From: Dipteris shenzhenensis
Taxonomy: Eukaryota > Polypodiophyta > Polypodiopsida > Gleicheniales
NCBI GenBank assembly: GCA_047967505.1
Contig: CM106540.1
Length of the DNA: 64,000 bases
Direction: 5' to 3' (one strand)
Each line of letters opens with the position of its first letter. Position 1 is the stretch's first letter. Under the pieces are notes generated by a model. That model was not told the origin of the DNA, ran no database searches, and saw only the letters and a list, made by a program, of their open reading frames with translations. The translations under genes and the position numbers were made by a program. Shown here in pieces: positions 47,401-57,937 of the stretch.

Positions 47401-47936
47401 ACTTTGTGGTTCAGATGCGAGAGTTGTTAGCACTTGCGAGAGCTAATATCTGCTAGGCTATGGATAGAGCCAAGGTGTATGCGGATGAAAATCGGTCTAT
47501 AAGAGTATTTAAAGACGGAGAAAAAGTTTTTCTCAGAGTTCCTTCGCACTCGAAGTCGTTGACTTCAGGAGAGTGTGCTAAGTTATCACCTCGATACCGT
47601 GGGCCGTGGTTAATTCTAAAAACAATAGGCAAGGTAGCCTATAAATTAGAATTACCACTGGGGTGTAAGGTGCACCCAGTGTTTCATGTTTCTCGTTTAA
47701 AGAAATTTTTGCATACTGGTGACTCACTAATTGAAGGTGTGGTTTTATTTCAGGAGATAGAGGATAATGGGAGGTGCAAACCAACAAGAATCCTAGACCG
47801 AGGAACAATGCAAATACGAAATCGGAAGATACCCATGGTGTTGGATGCATGGCATGGTCAGCCTCTATCCGCCGAAGCTACCTGGGAATCTGTATACTAG
47901 TTGCAGAGAGTGTTCCCAGATTTCATCATCGAGGAC
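44417..47936 (+). pseudogene. Chromovirus (Ty3/gypsy) pol: PR, RT, RNase H, INT, chromodomain
   Basis: Heavily decayed but complete in order. Protease LFDSASTHNVI (about 44,600). [17 protein letters not shown] and [12 protein letters not shown], then after a frameshift near 45,540 VMPF and active site FIDD (about 45,645). A 13-bp tandem duplication at 45,861-45,886 adds a stop. RNase H VETDASGIAVGAVL (46,090). Integrase finger near 46,690-46,830 (CFSCQ), core MDFIVGLP, VSDRDVRF and NQTLEDML. A C-terminal chromodomain (TRILDRGTMQIRN, AWHGQPLSAEATWESVY; 47,785-47,936) identifies a chromovirus. Nonsense codons are TAG at 44,414, 44,880, 46,316, 46,657, 46,687, 46,857, 47,184, 47,455 and 47,898; TGA at 44,756 fits a former CGA. 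Confidence 0.92.
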
Positions 47937-47960
47937 GCTGATGCTTGAGGAGGGAAGGAA

Positions 47961-48600
47961 TGTTATGCTCTAGTCGAGATAGCATGACCTCGGAAAGATC
48001 GGTGGGCATTTTCTCTTAGATGACCGACTTCTGCAATATTTAATGTGTGAAAATAAAGTGGTCAAGAGAAGTAACTGCCAAGGTCCTAGGTGAGGGTATA
48101 ATGGCATTGACTAGGTGGTTCTGAGTGCTAAGGCCTAGGTGCACCTAAATGTGTAATAATGCCAAGGTGCAAATGGTTTAATTGTGCCCCAAGAGAGGGG
48201 TAAATGGTGTACCAAGTAAAAAGGGCTAAAATGATGACATGTGGCAGAGGGAACCATCTAGGGAGTTGTGGGTTTTGTGGATAGGCATGAGACAAAGAAA
48301 TTACATATTAGATGAAATGCGATCCATGAGAGCAAGGCTAGGTGGAAAAACGATATGCCATCGCCCGTTATTGAGTTGATCAAGAGAAAGATAGAATAGG
48401 TTCGTTTCAGCCCAGCTACCCTGAGAGGAGAACCTTAATGGTATTAGTATTAAGATCTTACTTGTGGATTTCAAAAGCCTCTTTTTTCTATGTATTAGAG
48501 GTAGCAAAGAGGAGGTACAGGCTATGAAGAGTGTTTGTATTTTAATGGAGAGATTATAATACAAAAATGTACATTTTATCACATTCTCTTCCTTGCAAGA
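47961..48600 (+). mobile_element. Chromovirus 3' LTR (end approximate)
   Basis: Follows the purine tract GAGGAGGGAAGGA (47,946-47,960) and starts TGTTATGCTCTAG. The right end is not certain: candidates lie between 48,583 (TTTATCACA) and 48,606 (AAGATACCA). No second copy is in the window for comparison. Confidence 0.65.
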
Positions 48601-48606
48601 TACCAT

Positions 48607-49083
48607 GTCATAAGCAATAATTTTGATTGAGTCATGGTTGGAATTTTGAATGTGTTGTTAATTCAATATAAGGTAATGTCGCTTTGAATTTTAGAGTATT
48701 GAATACACCACCTCCAAGTTTGTTGTGTAGAGAGGTGAACCTTTTAGATACAAACTTGTCCCTTTTCCTTCATTTGTATCGAAAGTAATTACAAATTTAT
48801 GACCCTCTCAACTTGTGACTGATTTTTGAAGGTCTTCTACATTGAATTTGAACATTCAAGGAAAAATAGTGTCATAGACCTATTTTTCTAGTCAAATATC
48901 ATAAAGCTACTCATGCTCTCGATTTTGAACTAAAAAAATTTGCAATCGGAGTTATAGTGCAAAAGTTATAGCTATTTTACTATTCTCTTCATATTCCATG
49001 CAATTAAGTTCTATTAGTTGTATATATATTTTTGTAAAATTAATTCAGGAAAATATTATGAATATTCCAAGTGAAAATAATAC
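48607..49083. other. Unassigned AT-rich sequence
   Basis: No frame or repeat recognised. Confidence 0.25.
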
Positions 49084-49392
49084 TCTCGACCAAGCTTGGT
49101 AATTTTGGTGACCATTTTTTGCAAATGTAGGAGGAATTTGACCATGGCGCAAAAAGAAAAGTTGGTCAGGACATCATGGGGTGTCCAAAAATGCACAAAC
49201 CCGCCATGGTGCGAATTTGGCCATCTGGACTCTGGCCATCTAGAGGGTCCAGATGGCCAAATTCGTGTCATGGCAGTTTTGTGCATTTTTGGACATCCCA
49301 TGATGTCCTAACCAACTTTGCCTTCTGCACAATGGTCAAATTCCTCCTTTATTTGCCAAAAATGGACATCAAAATGGCCGAAGTTGTCAAAC
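49084..49392 (+). repeat. Foldback: two arms of about 145 bp, 16-bp loop
   Basis: The left arm (49,085-49,230) pairs with the right arm (49,247-49,390) at roughly 80% identity by eye. Matching blocks include GTTGG(T)AGGACATCATGG, TGTCCAAAAATGCACAAA and GAATTTGGCCATCTGGAC with their inverted partners. It could be a foldback-type MITE or a hairpin RNA precursor. No clear target duplication. Confidence 0.88.
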
Positions 49393-49950
49393 TCCTTCAT
49401 CTACCTCTTTAAAATCTATATTTCTTCATAGGAAATCATGTAGTGCATCAATCCTTTACAAGGTGATATAGTAGCCTACCTAAAAATTAAAATAAAAGAT
49501 ACATGGACATAGCCAACCTCCATGACTAAGAAAACATAGAAAATGAAAATTTTACATTCCTCTTCAAAATATATATTTTCTCATGTAATGCATCAAATTA
49601 TTTCAAGGTGATTTAGTGATATGAAATCAAATATTTCATTGACATAGCCAACCTAAAAGGTGGATCCAAAGGCAATATAAACAAAGAAAATGAAAATTTA
49701 CAAGGTGATGTAGTGGAAGATCAAAGTCCTCTGGGTTAAATTAAAAAGAACATTGACATAGCCAACCTACAAGGTTCCTCCAAAGCACAAGAAATTATAT
49801 AGAGAATATATTACCTAAGGGTCTTACCAGAGTTGTGCTACAAGTTGTCATATTGACTAACCATCATTTGCTAAGTTACCTTGTAAATATTTTCTTTTCC
49901 ATGTTTATCTATGTTGAAGTTGATGCATCTATAAAGACACATGGATTTCT
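49393..49950. other. Degenerate AT-rich tandem repeats, no gene
   Basis: About three diverged units of 115-135 bp, each with ACATAGCCAACCT (about 49,507, 49,641 and 49,756) and CAAGGTGAT. The last 100 bp shows nothing before the copia RT fragment. Confidence 0.5.
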
Positions 49951-51105
49951 ATATGGAGCAGCCACCGGGTTATGTTCATGCTGTTCATCTTGAGTTTGTT
50001 TGCAGGTTGAAGAAAGCCTTGTATGGCTTGAAGCAAGCACCCAGAGCATGGTCTGACAAGATAGGATAGTATCTTGTCACTATTGGCTTTCAGATTTCCA
50101 AGGCAGGTTTCTCACTTTATGTGAGAAAAACAGAGAAAGGCATTATGTTGCTTGTCATTGATGTTGATGATTTGATCATCACAAGTGATAGTGATGAAGA
50201 TATCCTTCATGTGAAAATGCTATTGAAGCAAAAGTTTGAGATGAAGGATTTGGGAGAGCTGCGTTACTTTTTGGGCATTGAGGTGATTAGATCCACAAAT
50301 GGGATATGGCTCTTGTAGAGGCAGTATGGATTGGACACATTGTCGAAATATGGGATGATAGGCTGTAACCTATTTCAGTCCCTTTGGAGTAGAATGTGAA
50401 GTTGAGCATAGATGCAGGTGAGCTTCTGGAAGACCCTACTATGTACAGATGCATAGTAGGAAGTTTGATTTATATGACTATTTCCAGGCCAGATTTGAGC
50501 TATGATATTGGGTTGGTAAGTCAATTTATGCAGGCTCCAAGGAAACCGCATTTGGATGCAGCTAGATGCATACTGAGGTATGTGAAGTCCACATTGTAGT
50601 ATGGACTATTTTATGAGATTGGGGTTCAGATACAGTTGCATGGATACACTGATGCTGATTGGGCTGGTAGTATTTCTGATAGACGATCTACCAGTGGATA
50701 TGTGTTCTATTTTGGGAGTGCTGTAGTCACTTGGAGCAGCAAGAAACAACCTACAGTTGCCTTGTCGAGCACAGAGGCTGAGTACAGGGGTGCAATAATG
50801 GTTGTATGTGAGGTAGCTTGGTTGCATAAGCTACTTTATGATATGCATCAATCTACAGATGGGCCAGTTGTCATTTATTGTGACAACATGAGCAGTATAC
50901 TTTTGGCAAATAACCCAGTCTATCATGCTAGAACAAAGCACATTGAGGTGCATTATCACCATGCACAGGAGAAGGTTCTAGTAGGTTTTATTGATCTAGT
51001 TTATGTCAGCATAGAGGATCAGGTAGCTAACATATTCATGAAAGCATTAGGCATAGAGAAGCTACGCAAGTTCAGAGACCTGCTTAGTGTGCAAGAATTG
51101 GGATT
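49951..51105 (+). pseudogene. copia family 1, element E: RT C-terminal part and RNase H
   Basis: Starts abruptly in the RT (MEQPPGYVHA-like) and runs to the polypurine tract, parallel to element A 33,315-34,470. The catalytic YVDD reads DVDD (about 50,160). TAG codons at 50,067, 50,316 and 50,597 each replace a CAG that is present in element A. A frameshift lies near 50,370-50,395. RNase H (GYTDADWAGS, SSKKQPTVALSSTEAEY) is otherwise open to 51,105. Confidence 0.9.
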
Positions 51106-51120
51106 GATCTCGAGGGGGAG

Positions 51121-51473
51121 TGTTGAAATATCGAGCTCCACTCGTGATATGCTAGGGTGACCGTTGTGCATTTATGTCACCAACTTGTTAGATACAGATG
51201 CGGTTGGTACACCACCCATGAATAATAGCTAGATGATAGCTATCTTTATGTACTCTAGTTAGTGGCTCAGTTAGTATGCCACCTAGGTTGGCTGAGTTTG
51301 GTTTGAGACCCACATATAGGGTTCACCTATTCCTTTTGTACTTAGAGTTCTTTTGGCTTTCACAACTAAGAAGAGGAAAACTATTTTCAGCCTCCACCTT
51401 TGTGTGTATTCCCCCATTGTGTATGTGAGAAAGCTGCAAGTGAGACTCCTTACTTCTCTCCCACTTGTTCACA
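51121..51473 (+). mobile_element. copia family 1, element E 3' LTR
   Basis: TGTTGAAATATCGAGCTCC to CTTGTTCACA, 353 bp, directly after CTCGAGGGGGAG. Clearly the same family as element A LTRs, with more differences. Confidence 0.92.
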
Positions 51474-52370
51474 TTAAATGCCCATGGCACACAGCCATCT
51501 ATATTGTAAACAATGGCCAAGGCATTAGGAACCGTTTGAGCATAAAAAGGGCCTTGTAAGGATCCCTAATTTCATGGGATTAAGAGTTCTATCAAAGCTC
51601 ATAAAGAGGCCATATGTGGTCCTTAAAGGTGGGGGTTCCCACAGCTTTAGAGCTATATTAAAACCACTGTCAGCATTAACATACTCAAAATATACAAAGA
51701 TTCAATATCTCTTGTTTTCTCTCAAGATCTCCTCTATGTTCACCAAGCTCTTCGGTCCCATTGCAAGATTCCTACCATTGTTTCAATTTCATTACAATTT
51801 CTCACATCTCAAAATTGGGGAGGGAACCAGGAGTTCCCCACAAAGATCTAGTTCTACTGAGACCAATGTGTTAAGATTCTCTCTCTTGCTATCAAGATGT
51901 ATCTATTTACTAATCTCACCTCTCCATTTGCGAATACAACCTATTAGTGAGTACTCCCTCTCTCTCAAGTTCTCTCTATTCACCATGCTCGCCTCTCCCA
52001 TTGTGATAGTGCATCAAGTTTCTCCCTTTCATCTTCTCTCAAGGTCTCTCTATTCACCATGCTGGCATCTCCCATTACAAATCCAACATTGTTTAATTTG
52101 TACTCCTAAATTGTCAAAATAATCTCCTCTCTTTTTTTAATGGCACTCAGAGAATTAGCAAATGTTATTGACTCAACAAGAGAATGGAAGGTGGACTTGC
52201 ACGTTTACATATTGAATGAATATGCACCAATAAAAAATAATGCTTCAGTGCATAAGATAAGAACACATGAAGGCAGAAGTGTTGGACTAATGTGGATCTT
52301 TGGGCTGATGGGTACTTATATCCAAAGGATCCTTCCTCAACTTGTCCTCCTCCCTTTACTGTGATACTTC
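51474..52370. other. Unassigned region, imperfect 74-bp repeats, possible gene scraps
   Basis: TCTCTCTATTCACCATGCT recurs at 51,971 and 52,045, with a weaker copy near 51,730. A frame at 51,574-52,122 (182 codons) has low-complexity Ser/Leu-rich content and no recognisable domain. A short frame at 52,140-52,364 contains WKVDLHVYILNEYAPIK, which looks protein-like but I do not recognise it. No call is made. Confidence 0.3.
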
Positions 52371-53023
52371 AGTTTGTTGGAGAGGGTGACAGTCGGCCCA
52401 AAATGGCTGACTGGAGGTCGGTCTCGAAATAGGCCACCGACCACACGTTAGAACCATGGCACGGAATAGAGCTCGTGTACAAAGTGATCTTGAATCTCAA
52501 TGTGTTTTGTGCAAGCATGGTACACAAGGTTCTTGGCAATTGCCATGCAACTCTGATTGTCACATGATAACTACGTAGGCTTGTTCTGCACTGCACCCAT
52601 GTCCCCTAAAATTGTCCTCAACCACACTACCTTACAAGAAGCAAAACATGCTGATTTGTACTCAGCCTCGATAGAAGAAAGAGCAACTATAGGTTGCTTC
52701 TTGCTGACCCATGACACAAGTCCAGATCCAAGTGAGAAACAGTAACCTATCACTGATCTCGTGCTATCCATGTCTCCTGCCCAATCCAAGTCACAGAATC
52801 CAGTCAAGATGTTGCCCTTGGTATAGGTGATGCCATAATCAAGTGTGCCTTTGATGTATTTCAGCACCTGCATCCCTGCCCTCTCATGGTTCTTCTGAGG
52901 CTTATTGGAAAACGTGCTTAGTACACCAGTTGCAAAGCTGATGTCCGGCTGTGTGTTACACAAGTAAATCAAACTACCCGCAAGCCTTTTGTACTTTGCT
53001 TCGTCCACCAGTGGTGATGAATC
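52371..53023 (-). pseudogene. copia family 2 RNase H and LTR fragment, minus strand
   Basis: Minus-strand frame: YKRLAGSLIYLCNTQPDIS, GFCDLDWAGD, SWVSKKQPIVALSSIEAEY, then after a stop CDNQSCMAIAKN and KHIEIQDHFVHE (to about 52,457). This is a different copia lineage from family 1. To its left, 52,380-52,450 matches in reverse a piece of the plus-strand LTR at 53,395-53,460 (GGTGGCCTATTTCG), so part of its own LTR remains. Confidence 0.85.
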
Positions 53024-53757
53024 TGTTAGATATCAATGCTCTACTCTCGTGTAACTACGCGGGAGCCAGCTAACTCTACTTGTAAGCCCCCCATATGAGG
53101 AGAAGGCATTTGAGTAGCTCAGTTGTCTGGTAGGTCCTGGTTTGGACACCAGATGGGGGCCATGTGTGGCCTGATGGCTAGATGGCTTCAGATAGAGTTG
53201 GCACACTACCAACTAGGCTACATGCAAGTGCACGAAGGCATCCCTTGACTGACCGCACTGAGGGTAGATGGAGCATTTCCCGAGGTAGCCCACTCTCGGG
53301 TTGCAGGGCTCGTTTGGAGCCTTAGATGATCCTGGATGGCTCTGGGACGAACAGTGACCGTAGGTTAGTTGCTCTGTTTTATGCACCGATTCTATCATAT
53401 GGTTGGTGGCCTATTTCGGGACCGACCCCCAGTCGACCGTTTTGGGTGGACTGGGTCGATCACCCAATTGAGCCTAACCGACTACGACTGGTGGCTATAT
53501 AAGAGCAAGCCCGTGAAGCCCATTTCATCACTGGCTACAGCAATGCTGATTCCTTAGCATCCAGCCTCCGTCTTCTACTGTTTCCAGCATGCCATCGAAG
53601 CTTCTTTCACAGGAGCACACAGTTGGGAGGCAGCACCATCTATTGTATCAGTTCTACAGTAATCAAATTTTTGATTCTCCATACTATCTTGTTTTCTCTC
53701 TTGCGTACAAGATCCTATAATATCTATTGAGCACAAACATTGTATTATTTTCTTACA
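53024..53757 (+). mobile_element. copia family 2 5' LTR, plus strand
   Basis: TGTTAGATATC to TTTTCTTACA, 734 bp, followed by primer site TGGTATCAAAGCC (53,758-53,770). A TATA box TATATAAG lies at 53,496-53,503. It begins directly at the edge of the minus-strand RNase H fragment, suggesting insertion into, or rearrangement with, another copy of the same family. Confidence 0.8.
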
Positions 53758-53827
53758 TGGTATCAAAGCCTAGACTCTAGCAAGAAGATTTGGTAGTGTG
53801 TTTCTATTTGCGAGCAGATTGTGAGCG

Positions 53828-54060
53828 ATGGCCCAGCCTGCAAGACTGCGAATCCCACCGTTCGGCAAAAGAGGAAAGTTGGACGAATCTAACTATCCAC
53901 TCTGGAAGTTCAAGATGAAGACCATCCTAAGCACATATGAGCTTTGGGACACTGCTATTGGGGTGGACGTGAGGCCGGTTGCGAGACCGGATCCAACCAA
54001 TGCAGGACAACAAATAGTACCAACTGCGGATGAGATTCTCGCGCCTATGATCTATGAATA
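53828..54060 (+). pseudogene. copia family 2 gag N-terminus
   Basis: MAQPARLRIPPFGKRGKLDE then SNYPLWKFKMKTILSTYELW, the conserved start of copia gag (Trp-containing N-terminal segment). It ends at a TAG after 77 codons, and the following DNA to 54,307 is not gag. The distance from primer site to ATG is about 57 bp, typical for copia. Confidence 0.85.
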
Positions 54061-54307
54061 GAATCACTATCTTGGGAGCAACTCTTGTGTCAGTCTCTCT
54101 CCTCTTTCTCTTCCTCTCAACACAACTCTTGTTCTTGTCATGCATCCAAGAACATATCTCCATAAAAGAATAACTAGCTAGTATAGCTAGTATATCACCA
54201 TTGAGGCACATAATGTCTTCCTTGATCTTTAGATCTCATCTTCAGATCTATGCTGATCAAATCACTACTCAAGTGAAGCACATAACCTTCCACTATTACA
54301 TGCAACA

Positions 54308-54326
54308 CCTATTTCATTAATTTTGG
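54308..54326 (-). other. Terminal motif, inverted copy
   Basis: CCTATTTCATTAATTTTGG, the exact reverse complement of the motif ending both large-unit copies. The next about 60 bp inward also resemble (inverted) the bases before the motif at 63,125. Confidence 0.55.
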
Positions 54327-54533
54327 ACTCTTGCACTGTCCAAATTCATTTTGTGAGATAATTTTGGATAAAACATTTCAAAAAAAGAGGCTCTTATAAA
54401 ACAAAACATTGAGTCAAAAAGGAAGATTTTAAAAAATCAAATTAGAAAAAATGACGTGAGATGTTATTAAAACTAGAGTACATTAAAAATGGCGTGACAT
54501 GTTATGAGAAATAGAGTACATTTCAAAAAGAGC

Positions 54534-54693
54534 ACATCACATTTGTACAAGAAGTAGATCATATTACTCAAAGACATATGGTGTCAAAAAACACTGTAAT
54601 ACAGTCTCTCTTAACATCACATTTGTACAAGAAGTAGATCATATTACTCAAAGCCATATGGTGTCAAAAAACACCTTAATACAGTCTCTCTTA
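54534..54693 (+). repeat. 80-bp tandem duplication
   Basis: ACATCACATTTGTACAAGAA begins two nearly identical 80-bp units (54,534 and 54,614). It lies just beyond the 3' end of the minus-strand gene remnant. Confidence 0.9.
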
Positions 54694-54713
54694 TCTTCTT
54701 AATCACCCTAAGT

Positions 54714-55166
54714 CTAGAAGATCTCATCATTGGTCTCTCTTATCTTCTCAACAACCCAATCTTTCACTGCCTCCACAGCTGTATCCTCAACATAATTACA
54801 TGCGAAGAAGAAATTTAAGCAATCACAAATTGTTTCTTTATAATTTCTCTGAGAGGCTCTTATTGTTCTCTCAACATCCACATCAAATCACCCATGACGA
54901 GAGCTGCGATAACGCAGGTTACTTAAGAAGTCTAAGAGATCTTGTCGTGCTTTTATCATACGTCTTAAAAGTCTTTCACTCTCTGCTATCTTGAGAGTCT
55001 CCTCCCTCTCTGCGTGCCTTTGTGCAGCAAATTCCTCTCTCTCCATGTGTTTCAAAGGAGAACCTTGCCAAATTCTGGCCTCTCTCTGTGCTCCTTGGTC
55101 AACAATCCATTCTTTGAGATTGTTAATTCCGAACTCCATGTCTTCGACAATGCCAAGGACATCCAT
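54714..55166 (-). pseudogene. Unrecognised gene remnant, about 150 codons, minus strand
   Basis: From ATG 55,166 (good context CCCACCCATGG) the minus strand reads 92 codons to a TGA, then stays protein-like in the same frame for another 57 codons to TAG at 54,714-54,716. It is a charged, helical peptide: LKEWIVDQGAQREARI, MEREEFAAQRHAEREE, RQDLLDFLSNLRYRSS, then FACNYVEDTAVEAVKDW. I do not recognise the family. A diverged relative lies inverted at 62,230-62,775. The coding end points towards the terminal motif at 54,308. Confidence 0.5.
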
Positions 55167-55206
55167 GGGTGGGGAGATGATAAAGAAAGGGAGATGGACT
55201 ATGATG

Positions 55207-55680
55207 CAAGAAAGAAGAGAGTGTCTGTGGAAGGACTACAATGGAAGAATACAAGTTAATGAGAAGCACTAGGATGGATGAAAGAAGAGAGTGTTTGTGG
55301 AAGAACTAGGATAGAAGAATACAAGTTATCAGGATGGATGAAAGAAGAGAGTGTTTGTGGGAGGACTAGGATAGAAGAAATACAAGTTACTCAGAAGGAT
55401 TAGTATGTAAGAAATAAGAGAGTGTTTGTGGAAGGACTAGGATGGAAGAATACAAGTGCACTAAGGCACGATGTGTTCACTATGATAAGGATAAGGGTTG
55501 GAATAAAGTGAGAGGCACGATGTGTTCACTATGATAAGGATAAGGGTTGGAATAAAGTGAGTGGAGATTGAATGCTCTACTTTAAGTGAGTGGAGATGAT
55601 AAGGATAAGGGTTGGAATAAAGTGAGAGAAGCATTGCGAATGCTCTACGCTAAGTGAGTGGAGACTATCCAACTGAATAA
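55207..55680 (+). repeat. About 62-bp and 50-bp tandem repeats
   Basis: 55,207-55,460: about four units containing GAAGAGAGTGTTTGTGGAAG and AGAATACAAGTTA. 55,460-55,680: units with GGATAAGGGTTGGAATAAAG, period about 50 bp, the first two nearly identical. Upstream of the gene remnant in its own reading direction. Confidence 0.8.
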
Positions 55681-56230
55681 AATTCTCATCACACAAGGAT
55701 TCATTTCCAAATAATCACATCATCACACATTCATATCATAAAATTGTGTGCATGAAGAAATATATTAGAAATATTACATCATCACATATTCATATCAAAA
55801 TTCTCATCACACAAGGATTTATTTCCAAATAATCACATCATCACACATTCATATCATAAAATTGTGTGCATGAAGAAATATATTACAAATATTACAGCAT
55901 CACATATTCATATCAAAATTCTCATCACACAAGGATTTATTTCCAAATAATCACATCATCACACATTCATATCATAAAATTGTGTGCATGAAGAAATATA
56001 TTACAAATATTACATCATCACATATTCATATAAAAATTCTCATCACACAAGGATTTATTTCCAAATAATCACATCATCACACATTCATATCATAAAATTG
56101 TGTGCATGAAGAAATATATTACAAATATTACATCATCACATATTCATATCAAAATTTTCATCACACAAGGATTTATTTCCAAATAATCACATCATCACAC
56201 ATTCATATCATAAAATTGTGTGCATGAAAT
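55681..56230 (+). repeat. 118-bp tandem repeat, about 4.6 units
   Basis: AATTCTCATCACACAAGGAT starts units at 55,681, 55,799, 55,917, 56,035 and (variant) 56,153: an exact 118-bp period with very high identity. AT-rich, non-coding. Confidence 0.95.
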
Positions 56231-56410
56231 AATTATATAAATATCATCAGTAAATGCCACTTAAGTAATAAGTCACAAATTGGTTATAATCAACAAAAAC
56301 TACAAACACAACATCATACATGCATCACAACTCTCACCATCCACATAAGAGTGACCTGCATTCACATCAACCATGGGCTGATCTACTTTCTCTTTTCCTT
56401 TTCGTGATAC
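56231..56410 (-). other. Left edge of copia element B
   Basis: Similarity to family 1 ends near 56,333 (minus-strand GGTCACTCTTATGTGGATGG). The remaining 100 bp next to the tandem array is unassigned. RT, RNase H and 3' LTR of element B are absent. Confidence 0.5.
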
Positions 56411-57937
56411 CTACATACCACTATCTGCATTGCTTTGAGGAGATTCTCCTGATCTCAATCTGCCTATCCATGGCAAAGTATGTGAACCATTGCTAGAGGA
56501 CACTATAGGTCCACTGATATTTTGTGATTGTTGCTGTGAATTCTGTGTAGCATTACCATTTTGTGCATCTACATCATCAACCACATTTACTGGTTTATAC
56601 CAACTGCTCATCTCATCAAAAACAACATCTCTGCTTACTGTAAACTTACGAGTAGAAGGGTTATAGTATCTATACCCTTTCTGCTGCAGAGAATAACCAA
56701 TAAAGATGCACTTCTCAGCTTTTGGATCCAACTTGGATCTCAACTCATCTGGCACATGAACATAGGCAATGCAACCAAAAACTTTCAAATGAGAAATATC
56801 TAGTTTCCTACCAGTATACCTCTCCTCTGGTGTCATGCCTTGTATTGCTGCAATGGGAGTCCTGTTCATTATTGCTGTAGCAATTGCTTCAGCCCAATAA
56901 AAATCTGGCAGGTCTTTTTCGTTGAGCATGGCACGAGATACCTCTCCAATATGCCTGTTTTTCCTTTCTGCAAGTCCATTTTACTGTGGAGTATGACTGC
57001 ATGAATATTGCTGCTTTATGCCATGCTCCTACAAGAACCTTGCAAACTCATTTGAGAGGTACTCTCCCCCTCCATCTGACCTTAGGCATTTTATTTGCAA
57101 GCTTGTTTCTTTTGCAACCATAGCTTTAAAGGCTTTGAAATGCCCAAGCACTTCACTTTTGTTTTTCATAAAATACACCCAAACTTTTCTATTGTAGTCA
57201 TCAATAAAAGTGACAAAATAATGATAGCCTCCAATAGATGTAGCTTTAGTAGTCCACACATCAAAGTGGACTAATTCAAATGGCCTCTTACTCTATTGAA
57301 CATGTCTAGGAAATGGTTTCCTTGCCTGTTTTCCAAATTGACAAGCTTGACATATCTTATGCATTTCTGCAACCTTGAACTTGGGCAATCCTGCAATAAT
57401 ATTTTGGGCCTGCATTAATTTAAGTCGATGTACATTAACATGACCAATGCGTTTATGCCAGATATCAATATCTGCAACTACACCGGTCCCATGTGCAAAC
57501 ATTGCTGCACTCAATTCAGGCATGTCCACATCCAACATAAACATCTTGCCTTTCTTCTTCCCTTTTTCTATCAAGCAACCTTTATTTTTTATATCCTCAA
57601 TAAAGCATCGATGAGGATTAAATGTGACCTGCAAGCCCTGCTCAACCATTTGACCAACAGAAACCAGGTTCTTGGTGATGTTCGCAACATGAAATACATC
57701 AGACAAGTATTTCTTTTTCCCATCCTGCATAGACAAAGGAATTTTACCAATCTGCACAATAGGATGTGTAGCATCATTACCAGTCTCCACAAATCCTAGT
57801 TTTTCCATTTTCCTTGCATCCAGCATCCATTCTGCATGACCTATCATGTGGTTTGATGCACCTGAGTCAACATACCACACATCATTGCTTTCTTCTGCAC
57901 TTGTCACAGAATTGGTCATGTGCTGCACCATAAACAA
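56411..57937 (-). pseudogene. copia family 1, element B: protease and integrase
   Basis: Minus strand. Protease with VWYVDSGASNHMI (about 57,870). GAG-pre-integrase zinc site WHKRIGHVNVHRL then ICQACQFGKQ (about 57,340-57,465). Integrase core: HFDVW (57,260), LRSDGGGEYLSNEF (57,050) and TPQ-NGLAERKNR (about 56,980), then the C-terminal VFGCIAYVHVP and KCIFIGYS (56,700). Stops include TAG at 57,029-57,031 and TAA in the TPQQNG motif. Complements element A, which lacks exactly these domains. Confidence 0.92.

Noticed and set aside
43836-47936. Reassignment of TAG to Gln (alternative code or programmed readthrough) to explain the many TAG codons
   Set aside because: CAG is still used for Gln in the same frames, the Athila-like frames contain no internal TAG, and frameshifts and other stops are also present; methylation-driven decay explains the data better.
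51574-52122. 182-codon frame as a gene
   Set aside because: Ser/Leu-rich, contains internal 74-bp DNA repeats, and has no recognisable motif.
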